DNA from: Rhizopus sp. PT2906
Lineage: Eukaryota; Mucoromycota; Mucoromycetes; Mucorales; Rhizopodaceae
Direction of reading: 5' to 3'
NCBI GenBank assembly: GCA_025529335.1
Contig: JAMYHX010000127.1
Span: forward strand, 26,649 to 90,648
DNA: 64,000 nucleotides
Shown here: positions 46,387 to 57,336 of the stretch, one piece after another
Position numbering within the stretch: position 1 is the stretch's first letter
How the letters are laid out: each line of letters opens with the position of its first letter
Program-made: the position numbers and the translations under genes
The notes under the pieces: model-generated
Told to the model about the DNA's origin: nothing
Databases searched by the model: none
Seen by the model: only the letters and a program-made list of their open reading frames with translations

Positions 46387-47560
46387 TTATACACTTTTAC
46401 AGGCAGATCTTGTACTTTTGCGCTTTCTTGTCACAAAGGTTTCTGTCAGTGTCAATTGAGAATGAGATCGCTTTGAACTCTTCTTTTGTGGTTGTGATGG
46501 TTTCTTGACTGTCTTTTTCTTGGTGTTGCTCTTCTTTGGCGCTGATTCGTCCTGATTGGCGGCTGCTAAGGCGCGTCTGAGGCGTGTCTTTGCTGCTTTC
46601 ATTGCGCTTTCATCCTCAAACTTGGCTTGTGTCATTCTTACCCAATCGTCTGTATCACCCAAAACTTCATAATCGAACACACTATCCCATTCTTTGGTAG
46701 GTGCTGTACGGTTAACAAAGACAACTTTTCCTGATTTGTTAGCATGGATGAGACGAGCGGCCTGCTTGATGAATTTTTTCAAGGCTGGTATTTTCAGTGA
46801 CGTGCCCATGACGATCAGCAGATCAGGCTTCCTTTTTAAGTCTGCAGTTTGAACCTTGCTGATCTCTTCACTTTCTGGATGATCTTCATTGTAAAGCACG
46901 ATATTGGGTCGCAATGTGCCAAGCGCGAGCTGTCGCTTACCTAATCTGACACGTTCACTATCATTCATCTCACATTGTGGGCATACAGGTGGATCGCCTC
47001 TTCGGAACTGATCTTCATAGTCTACAGTGAATTCATACGATGCAGGACAAAGCGTGCATTTTACTTTATCCATTGATCCATGTAATCGTACGACGGACAA
47101 TTTTAAAGAGTCCTCTAGACAGTCAATATTTTGTGTATAGCATCGCATCAATTGACCAGATTCTTGTAGGCCGTGAATAAAGGAGTGTGTAGGGGTTGGC
47201 ATGGCTGCATCAATTGTCTTTTTCAGTTCGGCCATAAAGGTGTAAAAGCACTGTGTCTGTTCTTTGCTCTTAAACAGGGTGGCATCAAATAGGTCTTTGC
47301 CTTTTAAAATAATATCTGGATGCTTCTTCTTTACAAGGCTGTAGAGGCCATCAGATGATCGAAAATCCTATAATAGAGATATTATGAATAAAAAAATTTT
47401 TTTTTCTTAATGTAGGCCATACGGGAATGCCACCATTACATGAGATGCCTGCACCTGTGATGACTAGAACTCTTTTGCTCATCTGTATACAAGCTGCAAG
47501 TTCTGTCACAAGGGGATCTATGACTTCTGACGGCTCTGAAATGACAATCTTCACTTTCAT
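46387..47560 (-). CDS. Hst3/Hst4-like sirtuin (NAD-dependent protein deacetylase)
   Basis: Two exons (47560-47423, 47367-46387) give 372 aa. The sirtuin core shows the NAD loop TGAGISCNGGIPDFRSSDGLY, the QNIDCLE motif, the catalytic His in VVRLHGSMDKVKC, a four-Cys zinc site (C-T-L-C and C-P-Q-C), and the MGTSLKIPAL and VFVNRT NAD-binding strands. The short core and the DFRSSDGLY form point to the fungal Hst3/Hst4 group, which removes acetyl from histone H3 Lys56 and protects genome stability. The C-terminal about 90 residues are Lys/Ser-rich and probably nuclear-localising. An alternative assignment is a different nuclear class I sirtuin. Codons look ordinary and the junction is in frame. 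Confidence 0.93.
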
Positions 47561-48571
47561 CGCGAGGGTTATAAGTTGTATTCAATATATGTAGAAATAT
47601 GAAATACACAAAAGGGAAAAAAGTGAACTCTGTCTCCCTTGGTTACCGCCCGCGTTTCTTAAAAAAAAAGTTTTGATCGGCCAATGAAATATCAAACCCC
47701 AATGTGTACATTCTTTCTGTGCGTGTGATGTTCTTGCCAAATAGTGCTTGGTAAATAGTGCTACATGTCTTTGGGTGCTTATTATTCTCTTCTTTTCTTC
47801 TTCTAATATCTCTTTTGATTAAAGAAGACCCTGCAATCAACTAATTTTCAACTAAAACATCTGTTTGGAAAGCAGCCAGGTGGCGTTTGACTCAGTTTCT
47901 ATGGCAACTAAGATTTTATTGCATGACCACGGTCTGCATCATTATGCCGAGTCGGGCGCATTGATTTATGTTTCAGTGCTATAAAGAAGACGCGTATAAA
48001 CACATAGATACACGTGTCGTGATTCAGCAAAAAAAAAGAAAAAGAAAAGAACGCAATGGGTCAGTGCGTTTAGTATTCAAACGAAATAAAACATAGAGTA
48101 CCTGCTCTAAATGTATCTTGCTGTCTTTACTAGCTTCAAGTTCTTCAAATAGCTCATAGTTTGATATTTATATATATCACGTACCTTGTTTGAATAGGGC
48201 AATCGCTGTATTAAACACGTCGACTTTCTACTTTATTTCCTTTGGTACTTTTGCTAGCAAGTTCCTACTACTGGATTTACTGCTCAACTGACAAAGTTAT
48301 TCAATAAGTGTGCTTACTCTTACACATATCCAATCTCAGCGTTCTTAATTTATTTATTCTCATGTTTACTTTGAAAAAATATAAGAAAAATAAGTTTATT
48401 TAAAAGTAGTCATTCGATTTCCTGAATATGCAACTGTAATAAGTAATATTGTAATATCAGAGGTATGCTTATTCTCTACTTATTTTTAGGCTTCAATTAT
48501 GGAAATCTCCAGAATGACGTTAAAAAACCATACCACTGACGAGTAAATGCCGTTTTAGAAAGAAAATTAGT
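47561..48571. other. Sirtuin upstream region and left edge of the transposon-relic island
   Basis: No gene was recognised. The first part is presumably the sirtuin promoter. The remainder is AT-rich and borders the Fanzor-like fragment, so it may hold its unrecognisable N-terminal part. Confidence 0.4.
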
Positions 48572-48814
48572 GTGACGAATGAGAACAAGACATCTCAGAT
48601 CTGTATCTTCTGCTTTAAGTTGGCTCATCCAAAGCGAAAAGAAATAAAAAACGGAAAGACAGCATTCAAGAGCACAAATGGGGCATTCATGTGTACAAAC
48701 CCCTCATGTATCTCAATAAAGAACAGGAAAACAGTCAAATCAAGAGACGCGTTATCTGTTATGGAGATTGGTCTTGTGAATTATAGCACTGTTCTTTTTA
48801 GGGTAAATTTCTAG
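48572..48814 (+). pseudogene. C-terminal fragment of a Fanzor/TnpB-like nuclease
   Basis: An 80-residue stretch contains NKTSQICIFC (first Cys pair of the zinc ribbon, C-x-x-C), then MCTNPSC (second pair) and KSRDALSVMEIGL. This order, T-S-x-x-C-x-x-C, then C-x4-C, then R-D-x-x-x-x-x-x-I, is the end of the TnpB/Fanzor RuvC domain (target nucleic acid-binding zinc ribbon plus RuvC-III Asp). No upstream reading frame for the bridge helix or RuvC-I is found, so it is a truncated relic. It is in the opposite orientation to, and different in detail from, the relic at 49708-51025. The family assignment rests on motif order only. Confidence 0.5.
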
Positions 48815-49707
48815 CTTTTAATACAGTAGAGCTTTAAATGAAATTTCGCTCTTTGTAATGAAAGTGGAACCGAGGTTGTCATTTTCACCAAACCATTGTC
48901 TGTGCCTGCAAAAAGAAAATCCTTTGGAGTCGTCAGTTCACGTGATTCAGCATTTGATAGGCCCTTTTTATCTTTATAGCTGTTCGATTGTTTAGAGAGG
49001 CTTCTTTAACTTTAGTTCAATATGCGGCACCACGCTAAACATGACTTTATGAAGTTATCATCTTGAATTATATCTTTTCAAGAAGAAGAAAGAGATAAAA
49101 AAGAAATGCTATTATTTCTTTGTTTATAAAGATTTATACTGTCAGTTTCATTAGCAAAGAGCCAAAATCATTCACGTACAGCTATGATAAATTCGTATTT
49201 TATATCAGAAAGAGTGAACTGGACAGCCTTAGGTTAGGCAAAGACTTTGGTAGAGTGAAGTTGTATAGTGATTCCACATGTAGCGCCCGTAGCATTAAAC
49301 TATTTTCTGGTGCATTTTCTGGTGTTTGTAGTAGTGTTGACAATTAAGGCGCATATTGAGGGTTCTTTTTTCTGCTGCATCACAAGTTTGCGCTGTAACA
49401 TCCTTTTCCGAAATAGCTTGGGATTGTAAAAAAACTAAATGCTTTACTATTGACTTTAATTGTCCTATTCGTAGGCTTGAGCATCTTCACCTAAAGGCTG
49501 TTTCCCTCTGTCCGGTAAAAATTCTGCTTCTCACTCATGTTCTTCCTCGTCTGGCAAACACTTCCGTCTCTTCCCCACTACCTTCGCCCGAATTGGTTAT
49601 TTTCTTTAAAAATACAACAATTAATAAGAACAGGTAACTAAATTATTATGGGTGCTTTTTGTCAGAAGAACTCCAAATACTAAAAAAAAGTATCCGAGAC
49701 CTATTCT
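48815..49707. other. Spacer between two Fanzor-like relics
   Basis: Two plus-strand open frames (49120-49347, 49356-49637) exist, but I recognise no motif in them. They may be decayed transposon sequence. Confidence 0.35.
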
Positions 49708-51025
49708 CTATACTGAGAGAAAGTTCGACATCAGCTCTCCAAATTGTGTCGAACCATGAAACAATTTGTTTAAAGCACCTTCTTTCTTCATTTTTCTTGA
49801 AAACGAAGGGTGGTCGTCGTTTGTGATCATCTTGTATAACCCAGTTTTCATAATATTCACTGCTGCATTGGTATCTCGGCTTCTTATAGCATATGAATGT
49901 CAACGACCAATGCAGTCAGGATTGACACACAAGACTGCACCAAGGTTGACCTTTTCATTGTTCTTCTTTGGATGAACGATTGGTTCTTCATATATGCAGC
50001 ATAATTTTGATGATCGGTGTTCAGTAGTTGAAATGACAGTTGATCTACTGGAAAGGGGCTTGCGCAAAATACACGTGCTTCTTTTTTCGTATCCTTTTAT
50101 CCACGAGCCATGCCCTCTGCCAGAGCCCCCATAAAAAACAACATTTTTTTTCTGAATCTGCATTGTTTACTATTTTTCTGGCTGAGGTGCTGTATGCCTT
50201 ATCTTTAAATCCTCTTTAGCCTCTGTTTTTCCGTCTTGTCCAACTTGAATAACAATAAAATTCCAGCATCTTGTCTTGTATTCCTTTATACAGCTGATGT
50301 TTCTTGACCATGAGATACTTGCTACTTCTTACTTTTGTTGCGTTTACCATCTGGGCAGGCTTGGTCTCTATAGAAGTAATATCCTTATTGCTGTTCTTAT
50401 ATTGCTGTAACTTGAAGCGATGGTATGAAGTCTGTATTTGCTGAAATGCTTTTTGCTGTAACTGTCGTTTTACAAGGCTTTAGCAAATGATACAGTCTTG
50501 CTTTTTCTCCTTCAGTCTTAAAAAATTCAATAAAGCTGGGTAGCCGGGAGAAAGGGATAAGCATGAAATTGCATCTTTGGCATTCCTTTGCACGCAGATT
50601 GCAATTGTGCGGACGCTAGGATCAATACTGTAAAAAGTCATGTTACTCAAGGAGTCAGATAGGTTTGTCATTTTTGAGCATTGATACATTTCAACTGCAT
50701 CTTCGCTTGGTAAAATTGACTCGTAAAGACTTGCTTTTCCATTTTTGCATTCCATGATTTTTTTCTTTTTTTCAAGCATGGCTCGATATTTTTGCTTGAT
50801 TCCATAATTCTGATGCTTCTTTGTATACATTTAGCAAACTATTTTTTACTATTTCCCTTTTCTCCAATTCTTTTAAATGTACTTCTTCTGTTGGACTTTC
50901 TTTTTTTGATATTTTTTGTATAGATTTATCATTTCTCGCTTTAACTTTGGCTCGAAGGTTTGATAAATGAAGAACTGGCATCTTTCTTTTATTGCTTGTT
51001 CCGAGAGAGTGGTAATAGCGTCCAT
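49708..51025 (-). pseudogene. Decayed Fanzor (eukaryotic TnpB-like RNA-guided nuclease) gene
   Basis: The relic reads on the minus strand in several frames. A start MDAITTLSEQ lies at 51025, followed by a Lys-rich region broken by frameshifts. FYSIDPSVRTIAICV lies around 50632-50588 and matches RuvC-I (D-P-x-V-R-T). A Gln/Lys-rich helical stretch follows (about 50480-50230). Next come NVVFYGGSGRGHGS, STTEHRSSKLC and VLCVNPDC, then an in-frame TGA at 49902-49900. Finally SRDTNAAVNIMKTG is the RuvC-III signature R-D-x-N-A-A-x-N-I. This order is that of TnpB/Fanzor proteins; the TEHRSS box corresponds to the glutamate-containing segment before the zinc ribbon. At least two frame changes and one stop show it is inactive. 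The first zinc-ribbon pair is also degenerate (CC rather than C-x-x-C). No guide-RNA element could be identified by eye. Confidence 0.62.
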
Positions 51026-51342
51026 TAGGAATACAAAAGGTAAGTTATAAGAAAGAAAGGAAAAGGGAAGATGGACAACAATGATCAAATTTATTCAAAG
51101 GTGGCTATAATTTATTAATTGTTGTTTATTCTATTGATAACACTGATAAAATCAGTAACTTTTAAAGCTGAAATGGGGCGCCAATATTGACATATTCTCT
51201 GATGGAATTCCTTTTCTATAAAACGAATACTTAATATTAGGCAATCTTTCTGTTTTTTATATCTTTTTGAGCCTACAACGGCAAATTAAGATAATTATAA
51301 GCCTTTACAACAATTGCCTCAGAAAAATAAGCAAGCATTCTT

Positions 51343-52089
51343 TTGTTCATAAATATTAAAGTATTTCCTACGTACTTCGATGGCTTGCGGCTTCCAAGAA
51401 AGGAATTGTGGTCCAAAGCGTGGAAACAGGTAGTCATTAATGCTTATTGTTCCAGTTTACTAAAATCTAACTTTTCTGTCTATTTATATAATGCTTCTTT
51501 CCACACTAACAATCTGGTAGAATCGTATCATAATCAATTGAAGACGTTCTATGTGCGTTACCCTCGTTCTGTTCGTGTTGATCGGCCGATTTATCTTTTG
51601 TCTAAAGTTGTTGCAGTAGATTACTACCAAGAAGCCGTTGCATGTAGATTCGGATTTCAAGCTGTAAAATTAACTGTAGAAGGACAAGAGAAGAAGAAGA
51701 CTGCTGATACCCTTGATTATGATATTGCTTGTGGTATGCTGAAGGAAATTGAAGATAGTCTGTTTCAGTGTAGATCCTTTACACACGACATATTATATTA
51801 TGACATTGAAATTCGAAACAGTTATCCTTATAGCTGTTCTTGTCCTGCCTCCTCCAAGGTTTGTAAGCACATTTTCCTTGTCAATCATATGCTTCAAGTA
51901 TCTTTTACAGAACGTTCAACACTGCATGTAACCCCTGTTACAGATGAGAATGCCGCCCTGTCGAATACTATTAAAGAAATGCCAAACGCTGCCTTTGGTA
52001 ATATTCAAAGTACTAGTAACATGGACGAGAGAGAAGCCTGTGCTTTAGTGAATTCATCAACAAAGGAGAAAAGTATTACCAGGTAATAA
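51343..52089 (+). mobile_element. MULE (MuDR-like) transposase C-terminal fragment with SWIM zinc finger
   Basis: An open frame of 247 residues contains NNLVESYHNQLKTFYV, the helix that follows the DDE core in MULE transposases, and later YSCSCPASSKVCKHI, a SWIM zinc finger (C-x-C-x-n-C-x-H) typical of the C-terminus of MULE transposases and their plant FAR1 relatives. The upstream catalytic DDE core is not found, so this is a truncated element. Terminal inverted repeats were not detected by eye. It lies 317 bp from the start of the decayed Fanzor, divergently oriented, and both may have belonged to one composite transposon. Confidence 0.65.
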
Positions 52090-53730
52090 ACAAGCTATGG
52101 AAAGAAAAGTCTACTTTGTTAGCTCAGCAAGGGCAAGCTAAATAGAATGTTCTTTATTGGCAAATACTTTGAAAGAAGCATCTATAGCAATGTATGATGT
52201 TGGACAAACTTTTCATACACTTTCATCAAGACAAAAATGACTTTCCCCTCCTTTTTTTTTACGATTGATATAATAAACACTTTGAAAAAAAAAGTCTATT
52301 GCATTTCATTCATTAACCTTTACTTCAAGAGTATTCACAAAAAAGCTAAATATTTCCGAGTACTTTTCAATATCCGAAATGGCTGCTGAAATCTTAGTCA
52401 TCCTACAATCTTTTTTGTTTGCAGGGTAACAAATTCAGAGAGAATATTGAGCCTTGAAATGAAGTATCATTTCTTTAATAAGAGTTAAATCGATAGATCA
52501 CAGCAAAAGCGAACAAGGAGAGATGAGGATGAGAAAAAGGGACAAGAAAGTACAAGATGGCGTTTCTTTTGTCATACACGATTTTAACCCAAAATGAGGA
52601 CAATTCGGACCTAGAAAGCGAGACGAAGCTCATTTTTTATTGGATAAACACATACATGAAAAAGGAGACATGACGTTTTTTGGAAATTCTGTATGGGCTC
52701 TTTTTGATGTGTCCTCTTGACATAGACAACTCCATTTTTCAGCTTAAATGGAACCGGCGAATATAGAATACTCTGATAAGCTCTACAGGAATAGTTGGGT
52801 CAAGTAGAAAAACTAGCTGTCTTTAGCATTTTCAATGATTGGCAATTTCAAAAGATTATGACCCTGTGCCCCTGTACTAATTTTGTCAGGTTGAAGAAAG
52901 TCGAAACTGTAAATCCATAAAATACAAAACAAAAAGGCTTATCTAAAGGTTTGTTTTCATTGACAAGAATGTGGTGAGATATCTGTTAAGTATCTTGAGT
53001 AACATTTACAGTAAGTGCGCTATTGAACAGACCATCAACACACTTCGATCTGGTGATCCTTTCGCTCCAGCTAAAGATATAGACAATCTGAACCAAAGAT
53101 ACTCTCTCCCACCACTAATATTCTCTTCGAATGTCGGTCAAGAGTCTCTCTTCTCAATAAATTACATGTTAAACGATCGTGATCCGTTCAAGCAGTGACG
53201 TTCTGGTATGCCTGATAGCCTACAGTTTGACTACATAGTCATGAGCTTGATTAATCGCACTATGGAAAAAGATTCGCCATAACCACCATTTCGTCCTGAA
53301 CATAAACTCCCTTGATTGGTTACCCTGGTGTATTTTACAGACTCTCTAACTTCTTCCTCACCTTCGCCTTTTGTCATTATGTCTAGAGCATCTTTCATCT
53401 CTCATTTACATCTATTGACCTTGTCTATGCCAAAAGCCGATGTGATAAAAGACATCACATGTCCATAACGGCCTTTTAGATTGTTTATCAATGAAATAGA
53501 ATTCTTTGTGTTTTTCTTTTTGACAGACGCAGTTTAGACGGAGACTAAATATTTCTCCCTTTCCATCTAGTTTTCCTCACTGTCTTTTGCTGTAAAATTT
53601 TTTCTTTTTTCTTTTTCTTTCTCTGTTTTATTCTATTTTTCGTGATAACTTATTCTTGGATTGAGCACGTATTTCTAACCTATAAAACACAAATCATCAC
53701 TCAGAAAGCACCATTATTGACGATTTGATT
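52090..53730. other. Right edge of the transposon island and CCCH gene promoter
   Basis: About 1.6 kb without a recognisable gene; an isolated 75-codon frame (52971-53198) has no motif. The last 150 bp are T/C-rich and probably the promoter and leader of the following gene. Confidence 0.4.
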
Positions 53731-55064
53731 ATGAGTCTTATTACACACTTTGTCAATCACCGCGCGTTAGTCACAGGCTCTCTAATTTTGCTAGGGGGTT
53801 TGTCTATTTATTATCTTAGCTCAAAAGGTAAGTTATAAAACGTGCTAACAAGGACAAGAACATGTGTTGAACCTTTACATAGGTAAGGAGTTCAATGACA
53901 GAGATGTCTCAAGTGCGGATGAAAACCAGTCACAGCAAGGTAGGTTTTTCTCTTAGGGGTCATGTCGTCTGTGATACAGTACCCAAAACTCACCTGTTTT
54001 TATGTATAGAAAAAACAGAAAAGTCAGAGAAAGCAAATGAAGAAAAACAAGAATCTGTTGTTGCCGATCGTTCTGTTGAACCAGTTGAAGAAAAGACGTC
54101 AAAGATCACCGCTGCCGATATCAAGAAAGAGCCCGTTACAATTGTTGAGAAAGGTACCGTCACCAAGCCTGAGCAGATGTCTGTTATTAGTACAGAAGAA
54201 GCTGTGATTATCAAAGATGAACCCACAACTACTACGAGTATTGTTGAGACCACTGAAAAAACTCAAATGGATGATTCTATTGTGACCCATGTTCAAGAAG
54301 AATTTGTTATTGTTGACAAGGAAACCATGACGGCTGTTGAGGATGAACCTGTGAAATCAACCGAGAAAGAATCAACCAAGGAAGAGGCAACCAAGGAAGA
54401 AGCAACCAAGGAAGAATCGATCAAGGAAGAATCGATCAAGGAAGAATCGATCAAGGAAGAATCAACCAAGGAAGAATCAACCAAGGAAGAATCAACCAAG
54501 GAAGAATCAACCAAGGAAGAAGCAACTAGAATCAAAACTGAAGAAGAAGTGACATCCCTTTCAATTGCTGAAGTACCTACCGCTACCATTACTGAACCCG
54601 CCGCTGATACCCAATACGCCGCAAGCAGTGCTGATGAAAACGACATTGGTACACCTGAAAACGAACCTGTTGCCAGTATCCCTACCTTCCGTTCCTACGA
54701 CGATATTCCCGAATTTATCCCACAACAAAAGCAACAGCCAACCCGCAAACGCTCCAAGAAGAGCTTGACCCGTATTCAGTTAATTGAACAACAACGTCAA
54801 AACCATACACCTACAGTGAACGCTCGATGCAACCACTGGCCCCGATGCACCAACAAACACTGCAAGTACTGGCATCCTTTCAAAATGTGTCGTGCTGGTG
54901 ATTCATGCTATTATGGCAAAAAATGTATGTTTGTTCATCCCTCTGATTATCTGGAGCAGCCAGAAAGAAAGAACTCTTATCCTGCGCAACAACAACATCA
55001 ACATCAACAGCGAGATCAACAACAACAACAACAACCACATCAGCAACAGCAGCAGTTTTTCTAA
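53731..55064 (+). CDS. Membrane-anchored tandem CCCH zinc-finger protein with KEES repeats
   Basis: Three exons (53731-53827, 53883-53939, 54010-55064) give 402 aa. The first exon encodes a hydrophobic anchor (LVTGSLILLGGLSIYYL, about residues 12-30). A long acidic, disordered region follows, with ten near-perfect five-residue repeats K-E-E-S/A-T/I (residues about 174-223). At about 325-365 two CCCH zinc fingers occur: C-x5-C-x4-C-x3-H (CNHWPRCTNKHCKYWH) and C-x5-C-x5-C-x3-H (CRAGDSCYYGKKCMFVH), similar to the Nab2/ZC3H14 type that binds poly(A) RNA. A Gln/His-rich tail ends the protein. I infer an RNA-binding protein held on an ER, outer-mitochondrial or nuclear membrane with its fingers in the cytosol. 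The family with both features is not known to me. Frame, start and junctions are consistent. Confidence 0.8.
54375..54524 (+). repeat. 15-bp coding minisatellite (10 units)
   Basis: Ten tandem units of 15 bp, consensus ACCAAGGAAGAATCA with A/G, C/T changes, encode T/I-K-E-E-S/A. The variants fall into sub-blocks (three ATC units in the middle), suggesting recent slippage or unequal crossing-over. Unit number is likely to vary between strains without frameshift. Confidence 0.95.
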
Positions 55065-57336
55065 GTAGTTAAATAGACTACCTCTTTACCCTTTTCTCCC
55101 CTTTCATTTTCATTGTATATGAGTGCTTTGTGTTTTTTTTGTGTGTATCTCCTTTGCCCTTCTTTTTTACTTAGAGAAAACGAAAAAGACGGGCTATATA
55201 TATAATAATATATTTATAAATAAATTCCTTTTTTTTTTATACAAAGTATACGGTTTAGATTTACTATCAATTGTACCTTGTTCATCAGATGAGATATCCT
55301 GTCAATATTACTTTGTCTTTATTGATTGTTGTCTGGAATAGGCGATGGCTGCTCAATAGCAAATAAAATTTCATTGTTAAAGGAACAGGTCAGGATAGAG
55401 TGTAATGTGAGTGACAATGAATCCTTCTGTTATATAAGAAAAACGACACTTATTCAACTTGTTCTGGCTAATTCCTATGGCTCCACTAACCCTGACCTTT
55501 GCGCTATTATACTGATAAGAAATATTGGTGATTGAGCCTTGGAGAGGTTTGCTCGTTTAATAAAACCAAAGTGCGATTGTGTTTGTCACTTTTCTATTCT
55601 CTTGATGTATTTTTAATCCTTTGATCTGGATAAAAGGATATTTGATTACTGTTTTTCTGTGTTTTCTTTTAATAGACATATATATTGAATGTTTGGCAAT
55701 TGTAACTTTGTTATATCTACATAATATGGATAATTTATCAAACAACAGTGTTATATTTTTTTAATAGCTGCTGAACCAAGCTTTAAAAATGTATACATTC
55801 ATATTAATCTACTATCAATAGAGGCAGTAATATATACAGTGGGGATTCTCGATTATAAATACAGCCATACGGAGTATTCTCGATTTTGAATTATCATCTT
55901 CGAAGTGCTTCACAGCGATCGCTTTAAATTTCCTTCGATACTCACATGGATAGATATTCCGTACTCGAGAATCTACTATACAAGATGTAACGTACGACCA
56001 ATTTCTACTGAATTGTTCTACAACAATGATCGTTATTGTGGTGCATTGCACATCTGTATAACAAAAAACAATTATTTGATCGTCATCATTCATTCTACAT
56101 GTGCTTATTATGTATGACTTTAATATGTGAAAATATGAAAATTCATTATGATGAAGTTAATACAAAAAACGGTGCTTTTGCAACATTTATATCTTTTTAA
56201 TACAAAAAAAAGAAGCTACTATGTTTAATGGCCTGTCATCTTTACTCTAGTCGATCATCAGAGCTAGTAGCATGCCTTTAAAGATATGCGTAGTTGAAGC
56301 TATATGGAATCTTGGAATAACTCTAAATTCTTTTATTTTAAACCTAAAAAAGATTCACCAGCCCTCTGTTCATAGATGCATAAAGAGGCTGTGCTGCTTA
56401 CATCAGTCTTGGGCATTCACAACGGAAAAGTAGAGCACATTCTAGCATCTTTTATCTTTTCTTATTTTTTCTAAGCTATCATTTTAGCTACTCATCAATT
56501 ATTAAGTAGCAAAGTTGACTTTAATCAGAATCGTTTCATGGTTACATTTATCACAGACCTAATGAGGGGAGAGGAACACAAAAAGAGTTTTTTTTTTTTT
56601 TTTTTTTTCATTGTTCATTTGGTACGTATCAAACAACCAATTAGACTCTATCACACTAGACTCTTTTTTATATGAAACCCCTGAAGGGCTTACCTGATGT
56701 TGCCAATTTTAGATATAATCTCCTTGCACAGATATGCCATACTTCTCGGCAATACTTATTTTATCTAAAAGTGATGTAGCAAAAAGAAAGAAGAAAGTGG
56801 TACTAAATGGGGCTATAGTTTAGCTTTTTCCGAGAGCAGAAAAGCGCCGGTTTGCCTATACATAAAAATGCACACATGTATATGGCAATAAAAGTAAATT
56901 CTCAAAAGCGATTTCTTTCAGAACTAGACCTACATTTTTTCTTCTTTTTTTTTTTTATTTATGGATCCCATAAAGTATCCTGTATTTTATTCTATCAAGT
57001 CAGATAAAACCTATTTTGTAACGCAATATAAATTGTATACAATAAGCCGGTATCTAAGAAAATATTAGGTCATAGGGTGCATTTTAGGTGTTACTACTTT
57101 TATCTTTTTATTCATTGGTGTCATGCTGACAATAAAACTATTCATGTTGCGTAACCAGGCAACGAGTGCTCCAAGTCCAAGATGGTTACAATTGATCACA
57201 GAGACGTGTTCACGTGGAGATCTGGTTGACATGTGAAATCGCTTCCCCGCATTTTTTTTTATTATTTAAAAGGCCCTTTTCCCTTTCTCTCTCTCTCTCT
57301 CTCTTCTTTATTTCTTTGTCTTATTTACTTTATTGA
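55065..57336. other. Long intergenic region
   Basis: About 2.3 kb without a supported gene. It contains a 20-nt T-run at 56589-56608 and a CT repeat at about 57287-57303 just before the next start codon. A TATTTAAAAGG element at about 57263-57273 could be a TATA box for the Pex22-like gene. One 92-codon minus-strand frame (55815-56093) has no recognisable domain. Confidence 0.45.

Noticed and set aside
47643..47840. 65-codon minus-strand frame upstream of the sirtuin
   Set aside because: No motif; lies in the likely promoter region; splicing to the sirtuin is not needed because the sirtuin start is clear.
49120..49637. Two plus-strand frames between the Fanzor relics
   Set aside because: No recognisable family; could be debris but cannot be supported.
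52971..53198. 75-codon plus-strand frame
   Set aside because: No motif and no neighbours that would splice to it.
55815..56093. 92-codon minus-strand frame with a basic segment, considered as a transposase helix-turn-helix
   Set aside because: Similarity too vague; no catalytic motif nearby.
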